Origin: Nematostella vectensis
Taxonomy: Eukaryota > Cnidaria > Anthozoa > Actiniaria > Edwardsiidae
Assembly (NCBI RefSeq): GCF_932526225.1
Contig: NC_064041.1
Coordinates: forward strand, 16,615,888-16,679,887
Length of the DNA stretch: 64,000 bases
Direction: 5' to 3'
Of this stretch, positions 34,112-48,176 are shown piece after piece. Both the position numbers and the translations under genes were made by a program. Every line of letters begins with the position of its first letter. Positions within the stretch are counted from its first letter, which is position 1. The notes below the pieces were generated by a model that was not told the DNA's origin, ran no database searches, and saw only the letters and a list, made by a program, of their open reading frames with translations.

Positions 34112-36121
34112 TTAACAAAAAACACAAAGCAAAGAGTTTGAGGAAGTAAACAAGTATGTGAACTTTAATGTTCTATTTGAAGGGGTGCATTTTGTACAGG
34201 GAAGCATACATAGAATGCTTAACTGGTGGAGAGGGAAGAGGTAAAAGTTTATTGAGCATAATTTCAACAATAGCAGGGGGAAGAGAGGGGCACTCTCTTC
34301 ATACAATATTGCAGTTGTTACCTATTATTAAATAAGTTTGTAACATGTCTTTGTTTATTAAGCAAGGTCTATTTCTGAGACAAGCAAACTCAAGTAAGGC
34401 TGTTGAAATAACAGGTGAGTGTTAAAAGAAAAACAATTATCTGATTAGAAAACTACTGTAGATTCCTTTGCACCAAAATAAGAACAAACTTCATTTTGTT
34501 TGTTATTTATGAGGAACGAGATGAGCTCTACAAAGCCATAAAGAAATATGTATTGCTCATCTAAATTATACAAGTAAATAATAATATTAAAAAAGAACTA
34601 CTGTAAGTATCTAGAGTGGTTTTCATTAACCCGTGAAACAAAGTGTGATAGTTAAACGGTAATAGTTAGTAAAACACAAAAAAGTACAATAGAATCAGAT
34701 CACCACAAAGTGTAATACGCTAAAGCGTAGTTCACGGGTTAATGAAGGTTTTGACATTTCAACCTTACATCCACATGAAAGTAATGCCTAATATCGAGTG
34801 CCCTACAGTGAGTGTTTTGCAGTCAAGTTGTTTTCTGTTAGTAGGTAAAAAAATATTCTAACTAATAGTAATCATAGCTATGGTCACCACTTACACATAT
34901 AGAACTTGTAATGAAAAGAAAGAAAAATATATATATATATATATATGCAGTCAAACAACAGAATTGCATGATAACCTTGAATATATTGAATAAAGGACTG
35001 CAAAAAAACATCTTTTGTACTAGTTGCTTGAATTGACCCTTGGCTATTTTTAGCTGAATTCCCCTCCCCCACTAAAAAAGAAAATAATAATAATAATAGA
35101 ACAAAACTAAATAGAAAACAAACACAACAGAGACCCCCACCAACAATTTTGATTTTTTTTACTTTCCTTTAAAAGGGGAGTGTCATGGTTAAGAGATTTG
35201 CAATAGCTCTAGAGCCATGACACAATGAACTTCAGTGAAATTCTAATACTGACTTATGAGCTTTTGGTACATGTGGGAGACTTTAAACAAAACAAAAAAA
35301 ATGACCACAAACTGTCAATTAACATAGTTTTCAATATAATATTGCATATTATTTAATAAGGTATTCACAGCTTTTAAAAAGGTCAACTGTTTGTTGACAC
35401 TTAAAAGCCTACAATAATCACTGACTCCAGACATGCGCAGTACTATATTGCTGCCCCTTTAAAGTAAAATACAGCTTTACTTAGTCAGTGTAGACAAAAT
35501 TGCGGATTTTGTCAATATTCTAATATGAATATGTCAATATTCTCCCCCCTTACGTCTTTATCTCTATTTATTTTATGATTTTCACATGATACCAAAACAG
35601 CGTCTTTTTTCTTCGCTAATTTGATGTCATGTACACAATAAAAGAGATGCGCCCGTGCGCATGGCGAGTCCCCAAGGGACCCAAGACGCCCAAATAGACC
35701 TCTGTTTTTTGTCATCCACAATCTCGGCGAGCTGTGCGTGGCGTAACCGTATTACAGGCCTGGGATCCTGTTTATTGTCCTCCCCATTAATGCGCGGGTT
35801 GGGATAACCTTGCAAGAGTGTTGTACAGCATATTCGCTCGGAAATATCGGTGCTTGGCGCCTTCGGGTTCTTTACAGCCTTCCGTAAAAGCCTTGTGCTG
35901 CCATACCGATTGGGTAATCCGTATGTATGGTTTCCGTTTTGTTCTTCAGACCGGGTTCGATCACAGGCCAATGGGCTTTTTTTTTAGTTCGTTTTTTTTT
36001 TCTTTGTGCTGGACCCCCTTAATCCTGATAGGTTTTGCGCAAAAATAATAAAAAAAAGTGAGTTTGCAAAATAAGCTTGCTAGATTTATTGATTATATGT
36101 ATTCAATTTGTTCCTGGGAAG
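34112..36121. repeat. Monomer 15, type E
   Basis: MITE 34630-34738. Nearly identical to monomer 14, with a slightly shorter AT tract. B box position 35954-35964 mutated. Confidence 0.95.
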
Positions 36122-38128
36122 TTAACAAAAAACACAAAGCAAAGAGTTTGAGGAAGTAAACAAGTATGTGAACTTTAATGTTCTATTTGAAGGGGTGCAT
36201 TTTGTACAGGGAAGCATACATAGAATGCTTAACTGGTGGAGAGGGAAGAGGTAAAAGTTTATTGAGCATAATTTCAACAATAGCAGGGGGAAGAGAGGGG
36301 CACTCTCTTCATACAATATTGCAGTTGTTACCTATTATTAAATAAGTTTGTAACATGTCTTTGTTTATTAAGCAAGGTCTATTTCTGAGACAAGCAAACT
36401 CAAGTAAGGCTGTTGAAATAACAGGTGAGTGTTAAAAGAAAAACAATTATCTGATTAGAAAACTACTGTAGATTCCTTTGCACCAAAATAAGAACAAACT
36501 TCATTTTGTTTGTTATTTATGAGGAACGAGATGAGCTCTACAAAGCCATAAAGAAATATGTATTGCTCATCTAAATTATACAAGTAAATAATAATATTAA
36601 AAAAGAACTACTGTAAGTATCTAGAGTGGTTTTCATTAACCCGTGAAACAAAGTGTGATAGTTAAACGGTAATAGTTAGTAAAACACAAAAAAGTACAAT
36701 AGAATCAGATCACCACAAAGTGTAATACGCTAAAGCGTAGTTCACGGGTTAATGAAGGTTTTGACATTTCAACCTTACATCCACATGAAAGTAATGCCTA
36801 ATATGGAGTGCCCTACAGTAAGTGTTTTGCAGTCAAGTTGTTTTCTGTTAGTAGGTAAAAAAATATTCTAAATAATAGTAATCATAGCTATGGTCACCAC
36901 TTACACATATAGAACTTGTAATGAAAAGAAAGAAAAAAAAATATATATATATGCAGTCAAACAACAGAATTGCATGATAACCTTGAATATATTGAATAAA
37001 GGACTGCAAAAAAACATCTTTTGTACTAGTTGCTTGAATTGACCCTTGGCTATTTTTAGCTGAATTCCCCTCCCCCTCTAAATAAGAAAATAATAATAAT
37101 AATAGAACAAAACTAAAAAGAAAACAAACACAACAGAGACCCCCCACCAACAATTTTGATTTCTTTTACTTTCCTTTAAAAGGGGAGTGTCATGGTTAAG
37201 AGATTTGCAATAGCTCTAGAGCCCTGACACAATGAACTTCAGTGAAATTCTAATACTGACTTATGAGCTTTTGGTACATGTGGCAGACTTTAAACAAAAC
37301 AAAAAAAAAATGACCACAAACTGTCAATTAACATAGTTTTCAATATAATATTGCATATTATTTAATAAGGTATTCACAGCTTTTAAAAAGGTCAACTGTT
37401 TGTTGACACTTAAAAGCCTACAATAATCACTGACTCCAGACATGCGCAGTACTATGTTGCTGCCCCTTTAAAGTAAAATACAGCTTTTCTTAGTCAGCGT
37501 AGACAAAATTGCGGATTTTGTCAATATTCTAATATGAATATGTCAATATTCTCCCCACTTACGTCTTTATTTCTATTTATGTTATGCTTTTCACATGATA
37601 CCAAAACAGCGTCTTTTTTCTTCGCTAATTTGATGTCATGTACACAATAAAAGAGATGCGCCCGTGCGCATCGCGAGTCCCCAAGGGAACCAAGACGCCC
37701 AAATAGACCTCTATTTTTTGTCATCCACAATCTCGGCGAGCTGTGCGTGGCGTAACCGTATTACAGGCCTGGGATCCTGGTTATTGTCCTCCCCATTAAT
37801 GCGCGGGTTGGGATAACCTTGCAAGAGTGTTGTACAGCATATTCGCTCGGAAATATGGGTGCTTGGGGCCTTCGGGTTCTTTACAGCCTTCCGTAAAAGC
37901 CTTGTGCTGCCATACCGATTGGGTAATCCGTATGTATGGTTTCCGTTTTGTTCTTCAGACCGGGTTCGATCCCAGGCCAATGGGCTTTTTTTTAGTTCGT
38001 TTTTTTTTCTTTGTGCTGGACCCCCTTAATCCTGATAGGTTTTGGGCAAAAATAATAAAAAAAAGTGAGTTTGCAAAATAAGCTTGCTAGATTTATTGAT
38101 TATATGTATTCAATTTGTTACTGGGAAG
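36122..38128. repeat. Monomer 16, type S2
   Basis: MITE 36640-36748. AATATGGAGTG (instead of AATATCGAGTG) near 36800 is shared with monomers 18 and 22. B box 37963-37973 intact. Private TTGTTACTGGG near its 3' end. Confidence 0.95.
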
Positions 38129-40138
38129 TTAACAAAAAACACAAAGCAAAGAGTTTGAGGAAGTAAACAAGTATGTGAACTTTAATGTTCTATTTGAAGG
38201 GGTGCATTTTGTACAGGGAAGCATACATAGAATGCTTAACTGGTGGAGAGGGAAGAGGTAAAAGTTTATTGAGCATAATTTCAACAATAGCAGGGGGAAG
38301 AGAGGGGCACTCTCTTCATACAATATTGCAGTTGTTACCTATTATTAAATAAGTTTGTAACATGTCTATGTTTATTAAGCAAGGTCTATTTCTGAGACAA
38401 GCAAACTCAAGTAAGGCTGTTGAAATAACAGGTGAGTGTTAAAAGAAAAACAATTATCTGATTAGAAAACTACTGTAGATTCCTTTGCACCAAAATAAGA
38501 ACAAACTTCATTTTGTTTGTTATTTATGAGGAACGAGATGAGCTCTACAAAGCCATAAAGAAATATGTATTGCTCATCTAAATTATACAAGTAAATAATA
38601 ATATTAAAAAAGAACTACTGTAAGTATCTAGAGTGGTTTTCATTAACCCGTGAAACAAAGTGTGATAGTTAAACGGTAATAGTTAGTAAAACACAAAAAA
38701 GTACAATAGAATCAGATCACCACAAAGTGTAATACGCTAAAGCGTAGTTCACGGGTTAATGAAGGTTTTGACATTTCAACCTTACATCCACATGAAAGTA
38801 ATGCCTAATATCGAGTGCCCTACAGTGAGTGTTTTGCAGTCAAGTTGTTTTCTGTTAGTAGGTAAAAAAATATTCTAACTAATAGTAATCATAGCTATGG
38901 TCACCACTTACACATATAGAACTTGTAATGAAAAGAAAGAAAAATATATATATATATATATATGCAGTCAAACAACAGAATTGCATGATAACCTTGAATA
39001 TATTGAATAAAGGACTGCAAAAAAACATCTTTTGTACTAGTTGCTTGAATTGACCCTTGGCTATTTTTAGCTGAATTCCCCTCCCCCACTAAAAAAGAAA
39101 ATAATAATAATAATAGAACAAAACTAAATAGAAAACAAACACAACAGAGACCCCCACCAACAATTTTGATTTTTTTTACTTTCCTTTAAAAGGGGAGTGT
39201 CATGGTTAAGAGATTTGCAATAGCTCTAGAGCCATGACACAATGAACTTCAGTGAAATTCTAATACTGACTTATGAGCTTTTGGTACATGTGGGAGACTT
39301 TAAACAAAACAAAAAAAATGACCACAAACTGTCAATTAACATAGTTTTCAATATAATATTGCATATTATTTAATAAGGTATTCACAGCTTTTAAAAAGGT
39401 CAACTGTTTGTTGACACTTAAAAGCCTACAATAATCACTGACTCCAGACATGCGCAGTACTATATTGCTGCCCCTTTAAAGTAAAATACAGCTTTACTTA
39501 GTCAGTGTAGACAAAATTGCGGATTTTGTCAATATTCTAATATGAATATGTCAATATTCTCCCCCCTTACGTCTTTATCTCTATTTATTTTATGATTTTC
39601 ACATGATACCAAAACAGCGTCTTTTTTCTTCGCTAATTTGATGTCATGTACACAATAAAAGAGATGCGCCCGTGCGCATGGCGAGTCCCCAAGGGACCCA
39701 AGACGCCCAAATAGACCTCTGTTTTTTGTCATCCACAATCTCGGCGAGCTGTGCGTGGCGTAACCGTATTACAGGCCTGGGATCCTGTTTATTGTCCTCC
39801 CCATTAATGCGCGGGTTGGGATAACCTTGCAAGAGTGTTGTACAGCATATTCGCTCGGAAATATCGGTGCTTGGCGCCTTCGGGTTCTTTACAGCCTTCC
39901 GTAAAAGCCTTGTGCTGCCATACCGATTGGGTAATCCGTATGTATGGTTTCCGTTTTGTTCTTCAGACCGGGTTCGATCACAGGCCAATGGGCTTTTTTT
40001 TTAGTTCGTTTTTTTTTTCTTTGTGCTGGACCCCCTTAATCCTGATAGGTTTTGCGCAAAAATAATAAAAAAAAGTGAGTTTGCAAAATAAGCTTGCTAG
40101 ATTTATTGATTATATGTATTCAATTTGTTCCTGGGAAG
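38129..40138. repeat. Monomer 17, type E
   Basis: MITE 38647-38755. TGTCTATGTTT near 38363, seen only just after S2 monomers. Long AT tract about 38943-38963. B box position 39971-39981 mutated. Last unit of the first S3-E-E-S2-E block. Confidence 0.95.
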
Positions 40139-42146
40139 TTAACAAAAAACACAAAGCAAAGAGTTTGAGGAAGTAAACAAGTATGTGAACTTTAATGTTC
40201 TATTTGAAGGGGTGCATTTTGTACAGGGAAGCATACATAGAATGCTTAACTGGTGGAGAGGGAAGAGGTAAAAGTTTATTGAGCATAATTTCAACAATAG
40301 CAGGGGGAAGAGAGGGGCACTCTCTTCATACAATATTGCAGTTGTTACCTATTATTAAATAAGTTTGTAACATGTCTTTGTTTATTAAGCAAGGTCTATT
40401 TCTGAGACAAGCAAACTCAAGTAAGGCTGTTGAAATAACAGGTGAGTGTTAAAAGAAAAACAATTATCTGATTAGAAAACTACTGTAGATTCCTTTGCAC
40501 CAAAATAAGAACAAACTTCATTTTGTTTGTTATTTATGAGGAACGAGATGAGCTCTACAAAGCCATAAAGAAATATGTATTGCTCATCTAAATTATACAA
40601 GTAAATAATAATATTAAAAAAGAACTACTGTAAGTATCTAGAGTGGTTTTCATTAACCCGTGAAACAAAGTGTGATAGTTAAACGGTAATAGTTAGTAAA
40701 ACACAAAAAAGTACAATAGAATCAGATCACCACAAAGTGTAATACGCTAAAGCGTAGTTCACGGGTTAATGAAGGTTTTGACATTTCAACCTTACATCCA
40801 CATGAAAGTAATGCCTAATATGGAGTGCCCTACAGTAAGTGTTTTGCAGTCAAGTTGTTTTCTGTTAGTAGGTAAAAAAATATTCTAAATAATAGTAATC
40901 ATAGCTATGGTCACCACTTACACATATAGAACTTGTAATGAAAAGAAAGAAAAAAAAATATATATATATGCAGTCAAACAACAGAATTGCATGATAACCT
41001 TGAATATATTGAATAAAGGACTGCAAAAAAACATCTTTTGTACTAGTTGCTTGAATTGACCCTTGGCTATTTTTAGCTGAATTCCCCTCCCCCTCTAAAT
41101 AAGAAAATAATAATAATAATAGAACAAAACTAAAAAGAAAACAAACACAACAGAGACCCCCCACCAACAATTTTGATTTCTTTTACTTTCCTTTAAAAGG
41201 GGAGTGTCATGGTTAAGAGATTTGCAATAGCTCTAGAGCCCTGACACAATGAACTTCAGTGAAATTCTAATACTGACTTATGAGCTTTTGGTACATGTGG
41301 CAGACTTTAAACAAAACAAAAAAAAAAATGACCACAAACTGTCAATTAACATAGTTTTCAATATAATATTGCATATTATTTAATAAGGTATTCACAGCTT
41401 TTAAAAAGGTCAACTGTTTGTTGACACTTAAAAGCCTACAATAATCACTGACTCCAGACATGCGCAGTACTATGTTGCTGCCCCTTTAAAGTAAAATACA
41501 GCTTTTCTTAGTCAGCGTAGACAAAATTGCGGATTTTGTCAATATTCTAATATGAATATGTCAATATTCTCCCCACTTACGTCTTTATTTCTATTTATGT
41601 TATGCTTTTCACATGATACCAAAACAGCGTCTTTTTTCTTCGCTAATTTGATGTCATGTACACAATAAAAGAGATGCGCCCGTGCGCATCGCGAGTCCCC
41701 AAGGGAACCAAGACGCCCAAATAGACCTCTATTTTTTGTCATCCACAATCTCGGCGAGCTGTGCGTGGCGTAACCGTATTACAGGCCTGGGATCCTGGTT
41801 ATTGTCCTCCCCATTAATGCGCGGGTTGGGATAACCTTGCAAGAGTGTTGTACAGCATATTCGCTCGGAAATATGGGTGCTTGGGGCCTTCGGGTTCTTT
41901 ACAGCCTTCCGTAAAAGCCTTGTGCTGCCATACCGATTGGGTAATCCGTATGTATGGTTTCCGTTTTGTTCTTCAGACCGGGTTCGATCCCAGGCCAATG
42001 GGCTTTTTTTTAGTTCGTTTTTTTTTCTTTGTGCTGGACCCCCTTAATCCTGATAGGTTTTGGGCAAAAATAATAAAAAAAAGTGAGTTTGCAAAATAAG
42101 CTTGCTAGATTTATTGATTATATGTATTCAATTTGTTCCTGGGAAG
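40139..42146. repeat. Monomer 18, type S2
   Basis: MITE 40657-40765. AATATGGAGTG marker. B box 41981-41991 intact. In the 6-monomer register it sits where monomer 12 (S3) sits, the one clear exception to the pattern. Confidence 0.95.
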
Positions 42147-44154
42147 TTAACAAAAAACACAAAGCAAAGAGTTTGAGGAAGTAAACAAGTATGTGAACTT
42201 TAATGTTCTATTTGAAGGGGTGCATTTTGTACAGGGAAGCATACATAGAATGCTTAACTGGTGGAGAGGGAAGAGGTAAAAGTTTATTGAGCATAATTTC
42301 AACAATAGCAGGGGGAAGAGAGGGGCACTCTCTTCATACAATATTGCAGTTGTTACCTATTATTAAATAAGTTTGTAACATGTCTATGTTTATTAAGCAA
42401 GGTCTATTTCTGAGACAAGCAAACTCAAGTAAGGCTGTTGAAATAACAGGTGAGTGTTAAAAGAAAAACAATTATCTGATTAGAAAACTACTGTAGATTC
42501 CTTTGCACCAAAATAAGAACAAACTTCATTTTGTTTGTTATTTATGAGGAACGAGATGAGCTCTACAAAGCCATAAAGAAATATGTATTGCTCATCTAAA
42601 TTATACAAGTAAATAATAATATTAAAAAAGAACTACTGTAAGTATCTAGAGTGGTTTTCATTAACCCGTGAAACAAAGTGTGATAGTTAAACGGTAATAG
42701 TTAGTAAAACACAAAAAAGTACAATAGAATCAGATCACCACAAAGTGTAATACGCTAAAGCGTAGTTCACGGGTTAATGAAGGTTTTGACATTTCAACCT
42801 TACATCCACATGAAAGTAATGCCTAATATCGAGTGCCCTACAGTAAGTGTTTTGCAGTCAAGTTGTTTTCTGTTAGTAGGTAAAAAAATATTCTAAATAA
42901 TAGTAATCATAGCTATGGTCACCACTTACACATATAGAACTTGTAATGAAAAGAAAGAAAAAAAAATATATATATATGCAGTCAAACAACAGAATTGCAT
43001 GATAACCTTGAATATATTGAATAAAGGACTGCAAAAAAACATCTTTTGTACTAGTTGCTTGAATTGACCCTTGGCTATTTTTAGCTGAATTCCCCTCCCC
43101 CTCTAAATAAGAAAATAATAATAATAATAGAACAAAACTAAAAAGAAAACAAACACAACAGAGACCCCCCACCAACAATTTTGATTTCTTTTACTTTCCT
43201 TTAAAAGGGGAGTGTCATGGTTAAGAGATTTGCAATAGCTCTAGAGCCCTGACACAATGAACTTCAGTGAAATTCTAATACTGACTTATGAGCTTTTGGT
43301 ACATGTGGCAGACTTTAAACAAAACAAAAAAAAAATGACCACAAACTGTCAATTAACATAGTTTTCAATATAATATTGCATATTATTTAATAAGGTATTC
43401 ACAGCTTTTAAAAAGGTCAACTGTTTGTTGACACTTAAAAGCCTACAATAATCACTGACTCCAGACATGCGCAGTACTATGTTGCTGCCCCTTTAAAGTA
43501 AAATACAGCTTTACTTAGTCAGCGTAGACAAAATTGCGGATTTTGTCAATATTCTAATATGAATATGTCAATATTCTCCCCACTTACGTCTTTATTTCTA
43601 TTTATGTTATGCTTTTCACATGATACCAAAACAGCGTCTTTTTTCTTCGCTAATTTGATGTCATGTACACAATAAAAGAGATGCGCCCGTGCGCATCGAG
43701 AGTCCTCAAGGGAACAAAGACGCCCAAATAGACCTCTATTTTTTGTCATCCACAATCTCGGCGAGCTGTGCGTGGCGTAACCGTATTACAGGCCTGGGAT
43801 CCTGGTTATTGTCCTCCCCGTTAATGCGCGGGTTGGGATAACCTTGCAAGAGTGTTGTACAGCATATTCGCTCGGAAATATCGGTGCTTGGGGCCTTCGG
43901 GTTCTTTACAGCCTTCCGTAAAAGCCTTGTGCTGCCATACCGATTGGGTAATCCGTATGTATGGTTTCCGTTTTGTTCTTCAGATCGGGTTCGATCCCAG
44001 GCCAATGGGCTTTTTTTTAGTTCGTTTTTTTTTTCTTTGTGCTGGTCCCCCTTAATCCTGATAGGTTTTGCGCAAAAATAATAAAAAAAAGTGAGTTTGC
44101 AAAATAAGCTTGCTAGATTTATTGATTATATGTATTCAATTTGTTCCTGGGAAG
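42147..44154. repeat. Monomer 19, type S3
   Basis: MITE 42665-42773. Follows an S2 monomer and has TGTCTATGTTT near its start. B box 43988-43998 intact. First unit of the second S3-E-E-S2-E block. Confidence 0.95.
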
Positions 44155-46166
44155 TTAACAAAAAACACAAAGCAAAGAGTTTGAGGAAGTAAACAAGTAT
44201 GTGAACTTTAATGTTCTATTTGAAGGGGTGCATTTTGTACAGGGAAGCATACATAGAATGCTTAACTGGTGGAGAGGGAAGAGGTAAAAGTTTATTGAGC
44301 ATAATTTCAACAATAGCAGGGGGAAGAGAGGGGCACTCTCTTCATACAATATTGCAGTTGTTACCTATTATTAAATAAGTTTGTAACATGTCTTTGTTTA
44401 TTAAGCAAGGTCTATTTCTGAGACAAGCAAACTCAAGTAAGGCTGTTGAAATAACAGGTGAGTGTTAAAAGAAAAACAATTATCTGATTAGAAAACTACT
44501 GTAGATTCCTTTGCACCAAAATAAGAACAAACTTCATTTTGTTTGTTATTTATGAGGAACGAGATGAGCTCTACAAAGCCATAAAGAAATATGTATTGCT
44601 CATCTAAATTATACAAGTAAATAATAATATTAAAAAAGAACTACTGTAAGTATCTAGAGTGGTTTTCATTAACCCGTGAAACAAAGTGTGATAGTTAAAC
44701 GGTAATAGTTAGTAAAACACAAAAAAGTACAATAGAATCAGATCACCACAAAGTGTAATACGCTAAAGCGTAGTTCACGGGTTAATGAAGGTTTTGACAT
44801 TTCAACCTTACATCCACATGAAAGTAATGCCTAATATCGAGTGCCCTACAGTGAGTGTTTTGCAGTCAAGTTGTTTTCTGTTAGTAGGTAAAAAAATATT
44901 CTAACTAATAGTAATCATAGCTATGGTCACCACTTACACATATAGAACTTGTAATGAAAAGAAAGAAAAATATATATATATATATATATATATGCAGTCA
45001 AACAACAGAATTGCATGATAACCTTGAATATATTGAATAAAGGACTGCAAAAAAACATCTTTTGTACTAGTTGCCTGAATTGACCCTTGGCTATTTTTAG
45101 CTGAATTCCCCTCCCCCACTAAAAAAGAAAATAATAATAATAATAGAACAAAACTAAATAGAAAACAAACACAACAGAGACCCCCACCAACAATTTTGAT
45201 TTTTTTTACTTTCCTTTAAAAGGGGAGTGTCATGGTTAAGAGATTTGCAATAGCTCTAGAGCCATGACACAATGAACTTCAGTGAAATTCTAATACTGAC
45301 TTATGAGCTTTTGGTACATGTGGGAGACTTTAAACAAAACAAAAAAAATGACCACAAACTGTCAATTAACATAGTTTTCAATATAATATTGCATATTATT
45401 TAATAAGGTATTCACAGCTTTTAAAAAGGTCAACTGTTTGTTGACACTTAAAAGCCTACAATAATCACTGACTCCAGACATGCGCAGTACTATATTGCTG
45501 CCCCTTTAAAGTAAAATACAGCTTTACTTAGTCAGTGTAGACAAAATTGCGGATTTTGTCAATATTCTAATATGAATATGTCAATATTCTCCCCCCTTAC
45601 GTCTTTATCTCTATTTATTTTATGATTTTCACATGATACCAAAACAGCGTCTTTTTTCTTCGCTAATTTGATGTCATGTACACAATAAAAGAGATGCGCC
45701 CGTGCGCATGGCGAGTCCCCAAGGGACCCAAGACGCCCAAATAGACCTCTGTTTTTTGTCATCCACAATCTCGGCGAGCTGTGCGTGGCGTAACCGTATT
45801 ACAGGCCTGGGATCCTGTTTATTGTCCTCCCCATTAATGCGCGGGTTGGGATAACCTTGCAAGAGTGTTGTACAGCATATTCGCTCGGAAATATCGGTGC
45901 TTGGCGCCTTCGGGTTCTTTACAGCCTTCCGTAAAAGCCTTGTGCTGCCATACCGATTGGGTAATCCGTATGTATGGTTTCCGTTTTGTTCTTCAGACCG
46001 GGTTCGATCCCAGGCCAATGGGCTTTTTTTTAGTTCGTTTTTTTTTCTTTGTGCTGGACCCCCTTAATCCTGATAGGTTTTGGGCAAAAATAATAAAAAA
46101 AAGTGAGTTTGCAAAATAAGCTTGCTAGATTTATTGATTATATGTATTCAATTTGTTCCTGGGAAG
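44155..46166. repeat. Monomer 20, E/S2 chimera
   Basis: MITE 44673-44781. E markers continue to CTTGGCGCC at about 45901-45909, then S2 markers start: intact B box 46001-46011 and TTTTGGGCAA at about 46079. A switch between types lies in this ~100-bp gap. Long AT tract about 44970-44993. Confidence 0.95.
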
Positions 46167-48176
46167 TTAACAAAAAACACAAAGCAAAGAGTTTGAGGAA
46201 GTAAACAAGTATGTGAACTTTAATGTTCTATTTGAAGGGGTGCATTTTGTACAGGGAAGCATACATAGAATGCTTAACTGGTGGAGAGGGAAGAGGTAAA
46301 AGTTTATTGAGCATAATTTCAACAATAGCAGGGGGAAGAGAGGGGCACTCTCTTCATACAATATTGCAGTTGTTACCTATTATTAAATAAGTTTGTAACA
46401 TGTCTTTGTTTATTAAGCAAGGTCTATTTCTGAGACAAGCAAACTCAAGTAAGGCTGTTGAAATAACAGGTGAGTGTTAAAAGAAAAACAATTATCTGAT
46501 TAGAAAACTACTGTAGATTCCTTTGCACCAAAATAAGAACAAACTTCATTTTGTTTGTTATTTATGAGGAACGAGATGAGCTCTACAAAGCCATAAAGAA
46601 ATATGTATTGCTCATCTAAATTATACAAGTAAATAATAATATTAAAAAAGAACTACTGTAAGTATCTAGAGTGGTTTTCATTAACCCGTGAAACAAAGTG
46701 TGATAGTTAAACGGTAATAGTTAGTAAAACACAAAAAAGTACAATAGAATCAGATCACCACAAAGTGTAATACGCTAAAGCGTAGTTCACGGGTTAATGA
46801 AGGTTTTGACATTTCAACCTTACATCCACATGAAAGTAATGCCTAATATCGAGTGCCCTACAGTGAGTGTTTTGCAGTCAAGTTGTTTTCTGTTAGTAGG
46901 TAAAAAAATATTCTAACTAATAGTAATCATAGCTATGGTCACCACTTACACATATAGAACTTGTAATGAAAAGAAAGAAAAATATATATATATATATATA
47001 TGCAGTCAAACAACAGAATTGCATGATAACCTTGAATATATTGAATAAAGGACTGCAAAAAAACATCTTTTGTACTAGTTGCTTGAATTGACCCTTGGCT
47101 ATTTTTAGCTGAATTCCCCTCCCCCACTAAAAAAGAAAATAATAATAATAATAGAACAAAACTAAATAGAAAACAAACACAACAGAGACCCCCACCAACA
47201 ATTTTGATTTTTTTTACTTTCCTTTAAAAGGGGAGTGTCATGGTTAAGAGATTTGCAATAGCTCTAGAGCCATGACACAATGAACTTCAGTGAAATTCTA
47301 ATACTGACTTATGAGCTTTTGGTACATGTGGGAGACTTTAAACAAAACAAAAAAAATGACCACAAACTGTCAATTAACATAGTTTTCAATATAATATTGC
47401 ATATTATTTAATAAGGTATTCACAGCTTTTAAAAAGGTCAACTGTTTGTTGACACTTAAAAGCCTACAATAATCACTGACTCCAGACATGCGCAGTACTA
47501 TATTGCTGCCCCTTTAAAGTAAAATACAGCTTTACTTAGTCAGTGTAGACAAAATTGCGGATTTTGTCAATATTCTAATATGAATATGTCAATATTCTCC
47601 CCCCTTACGTCTTTATCTCTATTTATTTTATGATTTTCACATGATACCAAAACAGCGTCTTTTTTCTTCGCTAATTTGATGTCATGTACACAATAAAAGA
47701 GATGCGCCCGTGCGCATGGCGAGTCCCCAAGGGACCCAAGACGCCCAAATAGACCTCTGTTTTTTGTCATCCACAATCTCGGCGAGCTGTGCGTGGCGTA
47801 ACCGTATTACAGGCCTGGGATCCTGTTTATTGTCCTCCCCATTAATGCGCGGGTTGGGATAACCTTGCAAGAGTGTTGTACAGCATATTCGCTCGGAAAT
47901 ATCGGTGCTTGGCGCCTTCGGGTTCTTTACAGCCTTCCGTAAAAGCCTTGTGCTGCCATACCGATTGGGTAATCCGTATGTATGGTTTCCGTTTTGTTCT
48001 TCAGACCGGGTTCGATCACAGGCCAATGGGCTTTTTTTTTAGTTCGTTTTTTTTTTCTTTGTGCTGGACCCCCTTAATCCTGATAGGTTTTGCGCAAAAA
48101 TAATAAAAAAAAGTGAGTTTGCAAAATAAGCTTGCTAGATTTATTGATTATATGTATTCAATTTGTTCCTGGGAAG
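46167..48176. repeat. Monomer 21, type E
   Basis: MITE 46685-46793. E markers throughout, with TGTCTTTGTTT despite following the S2-like end of monomer 20. B box position 48009-48019 mutated. Confidence 0.95.
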
